Assembly: GCF_003265705.1 (NCBI RefSeq)
Contig: NW_020312775.1
Location: forward strand, 4,296,822-4,360,821
DNA from: Callorhinus ursinus
Taxonomy: Eukaryota; Chordata; Mammalia; Carnivora; Otariidae
DNA length: 64,000 nt
Direction: 5' to 3'
Below, in pieces: positions 35,988 to 47,733 of the stretch. Made by a program: the position numbers and the translations under genes. The notes below the pieces were generated by a model. The model was not told where the DNA came from. It made no database searches and saw nothing but the letters and a program-made list of their open reading frames with translations. Each line of letters starts with the position of its first letter. Positions within the stretch are counted from its first letter, which is position 1.

Positions 35988-37120
35988 CAAATAATTCTTT
36001 TGAATGTTGAGGTTTAATATCATCTGTTCTTCTCCACATTCCCAGTGGAACAACTGACTCAATTTCTCCAGGTAGAAATCTTTCATAACCTCTGCTTAAC
36101 TTTCTGAGCTCTTCTCTTGGCAGGAGTATATACTGTAGCACATGTCTCCCCTACAGCTGAAATAGTCAATCACATTTTAACCCACCAGGCCATATTGGTC
36201 TATCTCTATCCTCCAACAGTATTTATAAGAACCAGTCTTAGACAGAGGGATAACAACAATGTAAGTAACAAATTTTGACAAATTTTCCCTTTCCTGGGTC
36301 ACAAGTTCAAATTCCTTCAGGATTTATTTCTTAGTAGATGAACTTAGTACCACAATGAGATCAAAAATGAAAATCTTCAGAAGCGAATATAGTATTTCCA
36401 AGTCCCTAGAGATATGCATCACCTGCCAAAAAGCTATGCTTCTGCATAGTATTTCTAGGACCTGGCTAACAAAGTTCTTAATCTCTTGTTTCAGACATTT
36501 AATATGACAATATAGCCTTAACAAGAAGGCAACCACTTCCCCACGTGTTTGCTGTTTATCACTTGGCACAAATTGTTACTCATCCCTGGTGAGGAAGTAA
36601 TTACAAGGCTTTTGTTTCACAGAGCAGTTGTGGCCTAATATTTTTGTACAAGTTTCTGAGTAAAGAAGTCACCTTGTGATTTGTAGTCATGCTAGCTATA
36701 AATCTTGGTCATAGTTTAGGAATACACTAAAAAATGTGTCAGTAATATATGTTATGCTATGATATCTCATTTAGCTCTTATATGATAAAGTGTGACAGCT
36801 GCAGCCTGTGAGTAATCACGACCTCACAATGAAGTTTTCTGATGTAGAAAACAAGATTTCAGGGTCCACCATATGAAAAGAAGCTGCTTTACTCATCAAG
36901 CAAAGTTTAGTTGCACATCCAACTTCTGCTTTTTGAAAGATGACAAAGGTTGCACAGATGGCTCTATGGTATCTGAGGTTTTTCTAGTTTCAGACTTCAA
37001 ATGATTAATCATCATAACACTCCTGGATCAATATTAGTATTTTCATTTTTCAAGTAGTGCAAAACTAAGACAAAGATACCTTTCAATATTCCCATGGAAA
37101 ATGCATGGAAGAGGTAAAAT

Positions 37121-37159
<39 letters not shown>

Positions 37160-38752
37160 ACTTTTCAAATTATCCACATTTAGATAATTGGTTGTGGCAG
37201 ACAGAAAAGCTAGTACTCGTACCAGAAGTATGAGAGATGTGAGAATTTGACATCTAGCCTATCTTTATTGGCTTCCCTCTTTGTAAAATCTAATGGATTG
37301 CTTCCTGCTATACAATGTGCCAAAATGGATAAAAATATTTCAAATATACAGAGGAGCTTCACATTCATTGATCAGGGTTTATATATGCATTTAGGGTTAT
37401 GAGAAACTCATTCTTTCCACTTATATGGAATAGGTAATGGCAGAAGGTTTTTTTTTTATTTAGTCTCAGAATGTTGGTTAAATTAAGTCATGCTATTTCT
37501 TAATGTTCACAATAATAGCCAAAGCCAACCCTGACATTCCCTAAAGTCATCCAAAAATTAAAAAGTTTATTTTCAATCTTTGTTATATACCTGCTCATTG
37601 TATAAGTTTGAGTATGTATATCTTTCTGAAATTAAATATAAATATTTTCAGGTTTATAGGAACTACATGCACATGTATACACACAAATACACACACATTA
37701 TATACAACCCTTATATATTCCCACCATAAGGGTGTTTATCAGGTTTGATCCAAGGTGAAATAAATTTATATCACTTTTGCCCCATAGAAATATATAATCT
37801 GTAACAGAATGATGCAAATAGATATTAAGAACATTGAAAATGGAAAAAATTAAACAAGTCCAAAAGTGAAATACATGAAAAATAAGAATTGTAGTGGATT
37901 TTTGGAACAGGTAAATATTGCAGGAATTTGATGGTAGAGAGAAGGCTTGTTGATTTGGGGCTTGAATAGTATTCCAGACATCTGGTAGAAAAAGTATTGA
38001 AATTAAAAAAAAAAGACTTTAAAACCTACAGAGAGATGACTGGCAAAAATGGATGTTTAATAAAAGACATGTTTATAAGTGCAGGGAACATTTAAGAGTG
38101 TAAGAATATGAATTAAATGAAGATGAAAGTTATATAAAGAAGTCAAGTGGTCAACCTTTTTGCTTGTGGTCAAGATGAAACAAACTTTCCCTTAAAAACT
38201 GCAAAATATCCAAGTACTTAAAGATTTATAAAACTGTTTTAAAAATAAAAAAAACCTGTTTCTTTCTTCATTTAAACGGGTAATTTCAATCATCTCCCAG
38301 GTTTCAATAATTTCTGATATGGTGTTTACCAATGTATATACTCCTACTATGATTGTCTGAGCTTACTTTAGAGGGAAAATGGAAATAACACATTTTGTAG
38401 AATAATTCTCTGAATTCTTAATTTTGACGAACTACATATGCAAATCCTAAAATGTATGCTGTAAATTAGAATGTTATTTGCTTTCAAGTAATGTGAAAAT
38501 CTTGTTTGGACTCAAAATCTAGTGCCCATATATTACCTTTTTCGGTCTAGTTTATAACTGCACTGCTAATCTTAATCATTTTCTAAGATGATGCTAATGG
38601 CATAAGTGGTTTTCTTTTGGTGTAGATGTGAAAAAATTTAGTACTGTGAGAACTGAAATCTTTCCTCATTTTGCCCATCTACAATGAAATCTTAGGACCT
38701 CAGAGAGCAACAGAGTATAAGCAACTTAGGCTTGCGTCATTCCTCCAATACA
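35988..38752. other. 2.8 kb of unique DNA
   Basis: No gene recognised. It holds a (GT)17 microsatellite (37123-37156) and several CA/TA-rich patches (37670-37720). An 81-codon minus-strand frame at 36324-36569 has no recognisable domain. Confidence 0.45.
37123..37156. repeat. (GT)17 microsatellite
   Basis: Uninterrupted GT dinucleotide run of 34 bp. Confidence 0.98.
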
Positions 38753-39508
38753 GCTAGCTGGGCTTGAAAAAAGCATGGAAGATATAAGGGAGCCCTCTAC
38801 TGCAGAGATAACAGACCTAAAAACGAGTCAAGACAAAAAGAAAACTGCAATAATTGCGATTTGAAACCAACTGGATGTAATGAACACAAGGATGAAAGAA
38901 GCAGTGATGTACAAGATAAAATTATGGAAAATAATGAAGCTGCACAATAGGGAAAGAAAAATCTTTCTTTCCCTAAGTCACAAAAGTAGACTTGGGGAAC
39001 TCTGTGACTCCATAAAGCGTAATAACAGTCCTATCATAGGAGTCGCAGAAGAAGAAGAGAGGGAAAAAGGGAGCAGAAGGTTTATTTGAGGAATTTATCG
39101 GTGCAAAGTCCCTAATCTGGGGAAAGAAACAGTCATCCAAATCCAGGAGGCAGAGGGAACTCCCATCAAAAGCAACAAAAGCAGGCCACGTATTATAGTG
39201 AAATTTACAAAATATAGAGTTAAAGAGAAATCCTAAAAGCAGCAAGACAAAAGATGTTCCTAACTTACAAGGGAAGACTACTAAGGTTAGCAATAGATCT
39301 CTCCACAGAAACTTGGCAAGCCAGAAGAAAATGGTATGATATATTCGATGTGCTGAATGGGAAAAATCTGCAGAAAAGAATATTCTACCCAGCAAGACCA
39401 TCATTTAGAATAGAAGGAGAGATAAACAATTTCCCAGACAAACAAAAACTAAAGGAGTTTGTGACCACTAAACCAGCCTTGCAAGAAACATTAAAGGGGA
39501 CACTTTGA
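38753..39508 (+). pseudogene. L1-C ORF1p pseudogene (5'-truncated)
   Basis: Lacks about the first 40 codons. The last part is open for 84 codons (39254-39508) and ends K-P-A-L-Q-E-T-L-K-G-T-L at TGA 39506-39508. The upstream half has stops and frameshifts. Confidence 0.85.
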
Positions 39509-39590
39509 GTGGGAAGGAAAGACCAAAAGTGACAGAGACTAGAAAGGGACAGAGAAAATCCCCAGAAACAACAACAAAGCGAGTAATAAA

Positions 39591-39675
39591 ATGGCACAAA
39601 ATTCATTTCTATCAATAATTACTCTGAATGTAAATGGACTAAGTGCCCAATCAAAAGACACAGGGTGTCAGAATG

Positions 39676-39720
<45 letters not shown>

Positions 39721-42640
39721 AGACCCATCTATATGCTGCCTACAAGAGATTCGTTTTAGACCTAAAGACACCTGTAGATTGAAAGTGAGGGGATGGAGAA
39801 ATATTTATCACACAAATGGATGTCAAAAGAAAGGTAGAGTAACAGTACTTATATGGGACAAACTAGACTAAACCAAAGACTGTAATAAGAGATGAAGAAG
39901 GGCACTACATCATAATAAAGGCATCTATCCAACAAGAAGATCTAACAATTGTAAATATTTATGCCCCCAACTTGGGAGCACCCAAAAATGTAAAACAAAA
40001 CAATTACTAACAAACATAAAGGAACTCATTGATAACAATACGATAATAAGGGACTTTAGCACCCCATTTACATCAATGGACAGATCATCTAAGCAGAAAA
40101 TCAACAAAGAAACAATGGCTTTCAATGATGCACTGGACCAGACGGGCATAACATATATTCAGGACATTTCATCCTAAAGCAGCAGAATACATATTCTTTT
40201 CAAGTGCACATGGGACATTCTCCAGAAGAAATCACATACTAGGTCATAAATCAAGCCTCAATAACCACAAAAAGACTGAGATCATGTCATGCATATTTTC
40301 TGACCACAATTGCTATGAAACTTGAAGTCAACCACAAGAAAAAATTTGGAAAGACCACAAATACATGGAGGTTAAAGAACATCTTACTGAAGAGCGAATG
40401 GGTCAACTGGGAAATTAAAGAAGAAATTTAAAAAAAATACATGGAAACAAATGGAAAGGAAAACACAACCATCCAAATCCTTTGGGAGGCATCAAAAGTG
40501 GTCATAGGAGGGAAGTATAGAGCAATACAGGCCTACCTCAAGAAGCAAGAAAAATCTCAAATACCAGCCTAACCTTACATCTAAAGGAGCGAGAAAAAGA
40601 ACAACAAATGAAGCCTAAAGCCAGCAGAGGAAGGCAAATAATAAAGATTAGAGCAGAAATAAAGATATAGAAACAAACATAGGAAAAACAGTAGAAGAGA
40701 TGAATGGAACCAGGAGCTCTTTGAAAAAATTAATAAAATTGATAAACCCCCAGCCAGACTTATCAAAAAGAAAACAAAAAGGACCCAAATAAATAAAATC
40801 ACAACCACCATTGCAAAAATACAATTATAAGAAATATTATGAAAAAATATATGCCAGCAAATTGGGCAATCTGGAAGAAATGGATAAATTCCTAGAAGCA
40901 AATAAACCACCAAAATTGAAACAGGAGGAAATAGAAAACTTTAACAGACCAATAGCCAGCAAAGAAATTGAATCGGTAATCAAAAAACTCCCCAAAAAAA
41001 CGAAAGTCCAGGGCCAGATGGCTTCCCAGGGGAATTCTACCAAACATTTAAAGAAGAGATAATACCCATTCTTCTCAAACTGTTCCAGACAATAGGAAAA
41101 GAAGGTAAACTTCCAAACTCATTCTAGGGGGCTAGCATTACCCTGCTTCCAAAACCAAAGACTCCACTAAAAACAAAACAAAACAAAAATAAAACAACTA
41201 TAAGCCAATATCCCTGAACATGGATGCAAAAATTCTCAACAAAATACTAGCAAATCGAATCCAACAGTATATTAAAAGAATCATTCACCATGATCAAGTG
41301 GGATTTATTCCTGGGCTGCAAGGGTGGTTCAATATGCACAAATCAATGTCATATACCACATTAATATAAGAACCATATTATCATTTCAATAGATGCAGAA
41401 AAAACATTTGACAAAGTACAGCATCAATTCTTGATAAAAACCCTCAACAAAGTAGGTCTAGAGGGAGCATACCTCAACATCATAAAGGCCATATATGAAA
41501 GACCCACAGCTGATATCATCCTCAGTGGGGAAAAACTGAGAGCTTTTCCTCTATGGTCAGGAACAAGACAGGGATGTCCACTCTCAGCACTGTTATTGAA
41601 CATAGTACTGAGAGTCTTAGCCTCAGCAATCAGACAACAAAAAGAAACAAAAAGCATCCAAATCAGCAAGGAAGAAGTCAAACTTTCACTATTTGCCGAT
41701 GACGTGATACTCTTTGTGCAAAACCCAAATTTCCTAGAACTGATAAATTCAGTAAAGTGGCAGGATACCAAATATATAAAAAATATAGTATAGAAATATA
41801 CTATAATATACTATAGTATAGTATAGAAATCTGTTGCATTCTTATACACCAATAATGAAGCAGCAGAAAGAGGAATCAGGGAATCAATACCATTTACAAT
41901 TGCACCCAAATCCATAAGATACCTAGGAATAAACTTAAGGAAAAATGTAAAAGATCTGAAAACTATAAAACATTGATGAAAGAAATTGAAGAGGACACAA
42001 AGAAATGGGAAAACATCCCATGCTCATGGATTGAAAGAACAAATATTATTAAAATGTCTATATTGCCCAAAGCAATCTACACATCTAATGCAATCCTTAT
42101 CAGAATACCACCCACATTTTTCACAGAACTAGAACAAACAATCCTAAAATTTTATGGAACCTAGCTAAAGCAACCTTGAAAAAGAAAAGCAAAGGTGGAG
42201 GCATCATAATTCTGGACTTCAGGTTATATTGCAAAATTGTAGTGATCAAAACAGTATGGTACTGGCACAAAAACAGACACATAGGTCAATGGAACAGAGT
42301 AGGAAACCGAGAAACGAACCCACAACTATATGGTCAACTAATCCTCGACAAAGCAGGAAAGAATATCTAATGGGAAAAAGAGTCTCTTCAACAACTGGTG
42401 TTGGGAAAACTTAACAGCAACATGCAAAAGAAAGAAACTGGAATACTTTCTTACACCACACACAAAAATAAATGCAAAATGGATGAAAGACCCAAATGTG
42501 AGATCTGAATCCATCAAAATCCTAGAGAATAACACAGGCAGTAACCTCTCTGACATAGGCCATTGCAACTTCTTATTTGATATGTCTCTTTTGGAAAGGA
42601 AAACAAAAGGAAAAATAAATTCTTGGGACATTCAAACATA
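39591..42640 (+). pseudogene. L1-C ORF2p pseudogene (3'-truncated)
   Basis: Start ATG at 39591 (M-A-Q-N-S-F-L-S-I-I-T-L-N-V-N-G-L-S), 82 bp after ORF1. The endonuclease is split by an (AT)20 run at 39679-39718. A 120-codon open stretch at 41431-41793 covers the RT region from I-K-T-L-N-K-V through G-T-R-Q-G-C-P-L-S (motif B area) to F-A-D-D at 41692-41703. Motif A reads D-A-E-K-T-F-D-K-V near 41392. The end, with the C-terminal cysteine-rich part, is absent. Confidence 0.88.
39679..39718. repeat. (AT)20 microsatellite inside L1-C ORF2
   Basis: Forty bases of alternating AT at the A-rich codons of the endonuclease start. Confidence 0.97.
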
Positions 42641-43435
42641 TGCTCTTACAAATACTGGATGAAGCTCTCAGAGGGAAGGGCTTATTTATATTAAAGCGTG
42701 TCAAGAAACTACAAAAGCCAAGATGCCAATTTTGAGGGAAGATCATAATGCAGAGAAAAGCATGAAATCTGATCTTCAGTTTTCCAGCTATTATTGTTCA
42801 TGTTATATTTCTTCTCAGTGTTATGTGGCTCTCAACAATTCTGCGAGTGGAAGTCAAACTCATCCAGCATTTAATGATTGCATCTCTTAATGGTTTATAA
42901 ATTTATATAGCTGCTATTGTATATTAAGTGAAGTTGGAGCACAAACCAAAATTGCATTCCATTCTTTGTAGAATTAGTTGTGTACGTTGGACACCCAAAA
43001 TGATATATGAAGAAAAGGTCACATCTAGCTAGAATTTATATTTAAATCTCATTTTTCCTGAAGGTAAGCTGGAGGGGAGCCAAATTTCAACCCAGGCAGT
43101 GTTCATAATCTTTTAACAGTTTGTTACTGCTCTTCTTGCTTGTAAAAAGGTCTTACGTGCAGAAAGGGGTTAATTAAATTTGTAGCAATAACTTATTTGG
43201 GGCTGATTTACTTTAAATTATAAATTTGTATTAAAAAGTTTACTGTAACATAAAGTCATTACTGTAAACATAACCTTTCCTCATAAGAAATAATAAAATA
43301 CTTGGCAGTCCTAGGTCCAGTTTATTCATGTATCCAAATCTTTTTAAATTCTCATGCTTGTTTGGTGACTCCATTTTATGTCTTAATATTTAACTTATTC
43401 TAGATGGTCTATGTCAGAAAATTCCATATAAGATC
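42641..43435. other. Unique sequence, no feature seen
   Basis: No repeat or gene recognised. Confidence 0.4.
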
Positions 43436-43452
43436 AAGAATCTGAACTTATG

Positions 43453-43662
43453 GGGCGCCTGGGTGGCTCAGTTGTTTAAGCGACTGCCTTGGACTCAGGT
43501 CATGATCCCGGGGTCCTGGGATCGAGCCCCGTGTTGGGCTCCCTGCTCCGCAGAAGACTGCTTCTCCCTCTGACCCTCCCCCTGCTTGTATTCCTTCTCT
43601 TGCTGTCTCTCTCTCTCTGTCAATTAAATAAATAAATAAAATATTTAAAAAAGTTAAAAAAA
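43453..43662 (+). mobile_element. Young Can-SINE (SINEC)
   Basis: Least diverged SINE head here (GGGGCGCCTGGGTGGCTCAG), B-box-like GATCGAGCCCC, CT-rich body, AAATAAATAAATAAAATATTT tail. Exact 17-bp duplication AAGAATCTGAACTTATG at 43436-43452 and 43663-43679. Confidence 0.98.
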
Positions 43663-43696
43663 AAGAATCTGAACTTATGACATTAATATGGCCACA

Positions 43697-43798
43697 AGAT
43701 GAAAATACTACTTTATGATATCCACTTTCCCCACCTACTTTTTATCTGCAGATGAAAATACGACTTTATGATATCCACTTCCCCCACCTACTTTTATC
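43697..43798. repeat. 50-bp near-perfect tandem duplication
   Basis: AGATGAAAATACTACTTTAT... at 43697-43746 is repeated at 43750-43798 with three small differences (T/G, one T/C, one T fewer), period 53 bp. It lies just downstream of the SINE and is not part of a known repeat that I recognise. Confidence 0.93.
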
Positions 43799-44820
43799 AT
43801 ACAGAAAAATGGGAAGCAATAGAACATCTACAACAACAACAAAATGATATCATTTTATCTACTGAAGAAGCACATCTGACTTACCGAATAACCTGCATTG
43901 ATAATATGCTAATTAAATAGGCTTGGAATGTATAAAATCAGGTTGGCTATAAACTGGTCCGTGATAGAAAGAGAACAAGTGTGTAGGATTGATATCTATT
44001 GAAGACTTTTTCATTTAGTGAGTAATTCATTGTAATTTAAATTAAAAATGAAATAGTTTTCACTACTGGCTCTTAAGGGAGTTTATCCAGGCAGCAGTTC
44101 TAGATCAAGGAAATTTTATATCTAGTTAGTTCAAATATAGCATCTTCTCTTTCTAAGGAAGATATATAGCTTTTGTTTTTTGCCTTTAACTTCCTTTTTT
44201 TAAATCTAAGTTTTTTTTGCTTTTTTTAGCAGAAGGAAAGAGTTTGTTTTGGGTGACAGATGTCACTGAAATATCTATGACCTCAATCAGTGGAAAGATA
44301 ACTTGAATTTTACTTTTCATCTGGTAGGAGACTGGAGGATTTTAAAACTCATGCAATAAGGGCATTTTTGCAGTCTTAATTACAGTTTTTAGTTTGGGTT
44401 GTTAAAATGTCCAAGTTTTCCTTAATCTGGATTCAGACTGTAATAGGGATTGCATGTGTTTTTAGGTTTTCTATGCAGACACAGTCAAGGTCTTTTGGAT
44501 TTGGAGTGTCCTTCATTTTTCCAAATTTAGTTCTTTACCTGTTATGCTTAGACAAGTTGTGAGAGATGACGTTGGTAAAATGTCCTTCTTCTTTCTCAAC
44601 CTGACCTGAAAACATAAACCCATTACAGAGGGGAAATGCAGTGTCAGTTAAATGAGAATATAGATAATAGCACAAAACTTTCAGGCTGGGGTGAAATTCA
44701 TAATGGTGAAGTGTTTTGTAACATAAATGTCTGATTCATTCAGTATTTCACTCAGCTGAGCTGTACATTCTTAATAATATTTTTTGGGCTCTGAATGATT
44801 GTGTAATTTCGGGAATCATT
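43799..44820. other. 1 kb of unique DNA
   Basis: No repeat or gene recognised. Confidence 0.4.
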
Positions 44821-44828
44821 GCTTTAGT

Positions 44829-45048
44829 CAAGATTTCTCAACTTCAGCACTATTGACATTTGGAATAGATAATTCTTTGTCGTAGGGGGCTGTCCTGTGC
44901 ATTGTAGTATATTTAGTAGCATCCTGTCCTGTACCCACTAGATGCCAGTAGCACCTTCCTCCCTAGCTGTGAAAAACAAAAATGTTTCTAGACATTGTAA
45001 AATGTTTCCTGGGGAGGGGAACAAAATTGTTTCTGGTTCAGAACCACT
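44829..45048 (-). mobile_element. MER5A DNA transposon (hAT-Charlie)
   Basis: Minus-strand MER5A: reads ATTTCTCAACTTCAGCACTA, GGGGGCTGTCCTGTGCATTG, CCCACTAGATGCCAGTAGCA and ends GGTTCAGAACCACTG. Exact 8-bp duplication GCTTTAGT at 44821-44828 and 45049-45056, as hAT elements make. Non-autonomous, without coding capacity. Confidence 0.95.
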
Positions 45049-45329
45049 GCTTTAGTGCAAAAGACCTTGCAGTAGAAATTTATTTTTCTGCTGAACAGTG
45101 ACAAACTTGGCACCTTTGACACCTGGAAAAGATAAATTTTAACATTTTCCTTCTCTATAAAAGAACGTCATTTTCAGTAATGATAATGGCCAAGAGATTG
45201 AGAATTTTCTTTTATTGATTATTGTTATTATTATTTAGACCCTTTTAATTCTTTGTGCAATCATGGCAATAAAATATAAAAATAAAGTAAATATTAAAAT
45301 ACAGAAAAGGTAATAGTTTAATACTTCTT

Positions 45330-45628
45330 TCTAGTTTTATTGATATATAACTGATACACAGCACTGTGTAAGTTTAAGGTATACAGCATATTGATTCGAA
45401 TTACAAGTATTGTAAAATAATCAGCACAAGTTTAGTTAACATCTGTCAACTCATATAGATACAAAAAAGAAGTTTTTCACTTGTGATGAGAACTCTTAGA
45501 ATTTACTCTCTTAATAATTTTTAAGTACACCATTCAGCAGTGTTAACTATAGTCATCCTAATGGCATATTATATCCGTAGATCTTAATTTATCTTATAAC
45601 TGGAATTTTATAAGATATAATTTTATAT
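45330..45628 (-). mobile_element. Old L1M 3' UTR
   Basis: Minus-strand L1M 3' end: TTTTATTGATATATAACTGA, GTTAACATCTGTCAACTCAT, ACTTGTGATGAGAACTCTTA, TTAACTATAGTCATCCTAAT, TTATCTTATAACTGGAA. Its order matches the reverse complement of the L1MA/L1MB-type 3' UTR. Confidence 0.8.
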
Positions 45629-46188
45629 AAAAAAGTAATATATTGAGGAAGAGAAGCTTGGGAAGATGGCAGAGTAGGAGGACCCCGTTTATCCCATCCC
45701 ACATTTATAACTAGGTATCACTCAGATTCACATAAATAAACCAGGGAGCAATCCAAAGACTGGCAGAGCAAACTCTGCAAATAATGTAGAGAAGAAGCTG
45801 CATCTGAGAGGTTAGGAAGGGCAGGAATGGTGTTTGGGAGCTATCCCCAGGAGGGAAGGAGCTGTGGGTGTGGAGAAGAGAAAGAAATGGTCCCTTGCAC
45901 CAGGGATCCCACACCAGGAAGACAAATTCCCATACATCTGGCTTTGAAAATCAAAAGAGTGAATTCTCTGAGTTTGTATAACCAGTGGGTCTTGGAGTCT
46001 AGGACTTTAAGTCAGCTGACTCAACACTGGGCAAACCAGAAGGGCAAGTGAGATCCAGGTCCCCACACTAAAAGAGGTAACAGCCCACAGAGTAGCACCA
46101 CAGAAGAAACAGTTCACACAATGTAGGGGGAAATGAAGGGAAGATCTGTTTATACTGATTTTAAAGCATGTTGGGGACTTCTCTGGGA

Positions 46189-46217
46189 ACACTTGATCTT
46201 AGCCAAAAGGCTGAGAA
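46189..46217 (-). ncRNA. U2 snRNA-like 29-nt fragment, antisense, in L1-D 5' UTR
   Basis: The + strand reads ACACTTGATCTTAGCCAAAA then GGCTGAGAA. Its reverse complement equals nucleotides about 6-34 of vertebrate U2 snRNA (the TTTTGGCTAAGATCAAGTGT core) with one mismatch (a C-G pair lost at a CpG). No other U2 part is present, so it is not a functional gene. The corresponding place in the L1-A 5' UTR (about 11130-11180) lacks it. Confidence 0.75.
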
Positions 46218-46666
46218 ACTTTTCTGGGAATAAAGGAGCTGGCAATAACCATTTTCTTTCTCCAACCCCCAGTATAAACACAGGGCTACCTGTAGGAGGC
46301 TGTGCTTTACAGACACTTGCTACCTAACCTGTTAGCAGTGTGCCCACCCATGCATTTTCCTGAGGACTCTCCCCTCAGAACCTGCCTGCCTGGGTCTCAC
46401 TAACACCACAGAGAGCAAACAAAGCCCACAATATGCAGAGAGTCAGGGCAAACAACTGGACTGAAAGAAAAAGAAACTCAAACACAACCACAGGATGCAA
46501 GCAATACACATAGGAGACTCCCCTTAAGTGCCAGGTTCTGGAGAACAGGGAACATTGTACTGCCAGGAACTACAGAATCTCTTCTTCATAAAGCCACTAC
46601 TTTCAAGAGCAGAAAACGAAGCTGACTTTCCTAACACGGAGAAACAGACACAGAGAGGTATACAAA

Positions 46667-47733
46667 ATGAGGAGACAGAAGAATGTCTCAAAGAACAGGA
46701 CACAACTACAGCAGGAGAACTAAGCAAAACAGAAATAAGTAACATACCAAATAGAGAATTTAAAGTAATGATTATAATGATGCTTACTGGCCTTCAGAAA
46801 AGAGTGGGGGACATCAGTGAGACCCTTTAAAAAGAGATAAAAAATAACATATCAGAGATGAAGAACTCAATTAATGACATTAAAAATGGAATAAATAGTA
46901 GGCTACAGGAAGCAGAGGGGCATATCAGTGACCTGGAAGATAGAGCAATGGAAAAAAATCAAGCTAAATAAGTGAAAGATAAATACTGCATAATGGGAAT
47001 AGACTTAGAGAACTCAGCAACACCATCAAGCATAATAATATTCATATTATAAGGATCCCAGAAGGAGAAGAGAGATAAAGTGGGGCAGAAAATATATCTG
47101 AAGGAATAATAACTAAAAACTTCCTGAGTCTGGGGACGGAAAAAGAGATCTAGATTCAGGAGGTCAGAGATTCCCCAACAAATTCAACCCAAGGAAGTCC
47201 ACACCAAGAACATAGTAACTAAAATGGCAAATAATAGTGATGAAGAAAGAATTTTAAAGGTTGCAAGAGAAGACAGTTAAATACAAAGGAAACCCCATAA
47301 GCCTAACAGCCGATTTTTCAGCAGAAACATTACAGGCTCGGAGGGAGTGGCACAATACTTTCAAAGTGCTGAAAGGGAAAAATCTGTAGCCAAGAATACT
47401 CTTATCTAGCAAGGCTATCATTCATAATAGAAGGAGAGATAGTTTCCTAGACAAACAAAAGTTAAAAGAATTCATGACCCTCGAGGCACCAGGGTGACAC
47501 AGTCAGTTAAGTGTCTGACTCTTGGATTCTGCTCAGGTCATGATCTCAGGATCATGTCAGTCTCTGTGCTTAGCATGGAGTCTGCTTGGGATTCTCCTTC
47601 TCTCTTTACACCCCCCATTCTCTCTCTCTCTCTCTCTCTCTCTCCTTCTCTCTGAAATAAATAAATCTTTTTAAAAAAAGAATTCATGACCCCTAAACCA
47701 GCCTTACAAGAAATGTTAAAGGAGACTCTGTGA
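46667..47733 (+). pseudogene. L1-D ORF1p pseudogene, split by a SINE
   Basis: Start context M-R-R-Q-K-N at 46667. The following coding frame is the one seen at 46690-46830 (S-N-I-P-N-R-E-F-K-V-M-I-I-M-M-L-T-G-L-Q-K), so there is an early frameshift; a stop follows at 46828-46830. The end is the TGA at 47731-47733. The SINE at 47481-47675 sits near the C-terminal codons (K-E-F-M-T region). Confidence 0.83.
47481..47675 (+). mobile_element. Older Can-SINE inside L1-D ORF1
   Basis: Head GAGGCACCAGGGTGACACAG after the duplication, then GTTAAGTGTCTGACTCTTGG, a (TC)n run at about 47619-47646 and AAATAAATAAATCTTTTT. Exact 17-bp duplication AAAAGAATTCATGACCC at 47464-47480 and 47676-47692. The subfamily resembles that at 8693. 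Confidence 0.95.

Larger units (their letters stand above)
38753..42640 (+). mobile_element. L1-C: L1 truncated at both ends
   Basis: Starts inside ORF1 (AGCTGGGCTTGAAAAAAGCA, the same point as about 30858 in L1-B) and ends in ORF2 before the C-terminal region, with no 3' UTR or poly(A). No convincing target-site duplication. Sequence is closer to L1-A than to L1-B (for example GGAGTCGCAGAAGAAGAAGA). The missing 3' end suggests a later deletion, not ordinary 5' truncation. Confidence 0.9.

Noticed and set aside
46100..46260. A complete U2 snRNA gene
   Set aside because: Only about 29 nt correspond to U2; no Sm site, 3' stem or promoter elements.
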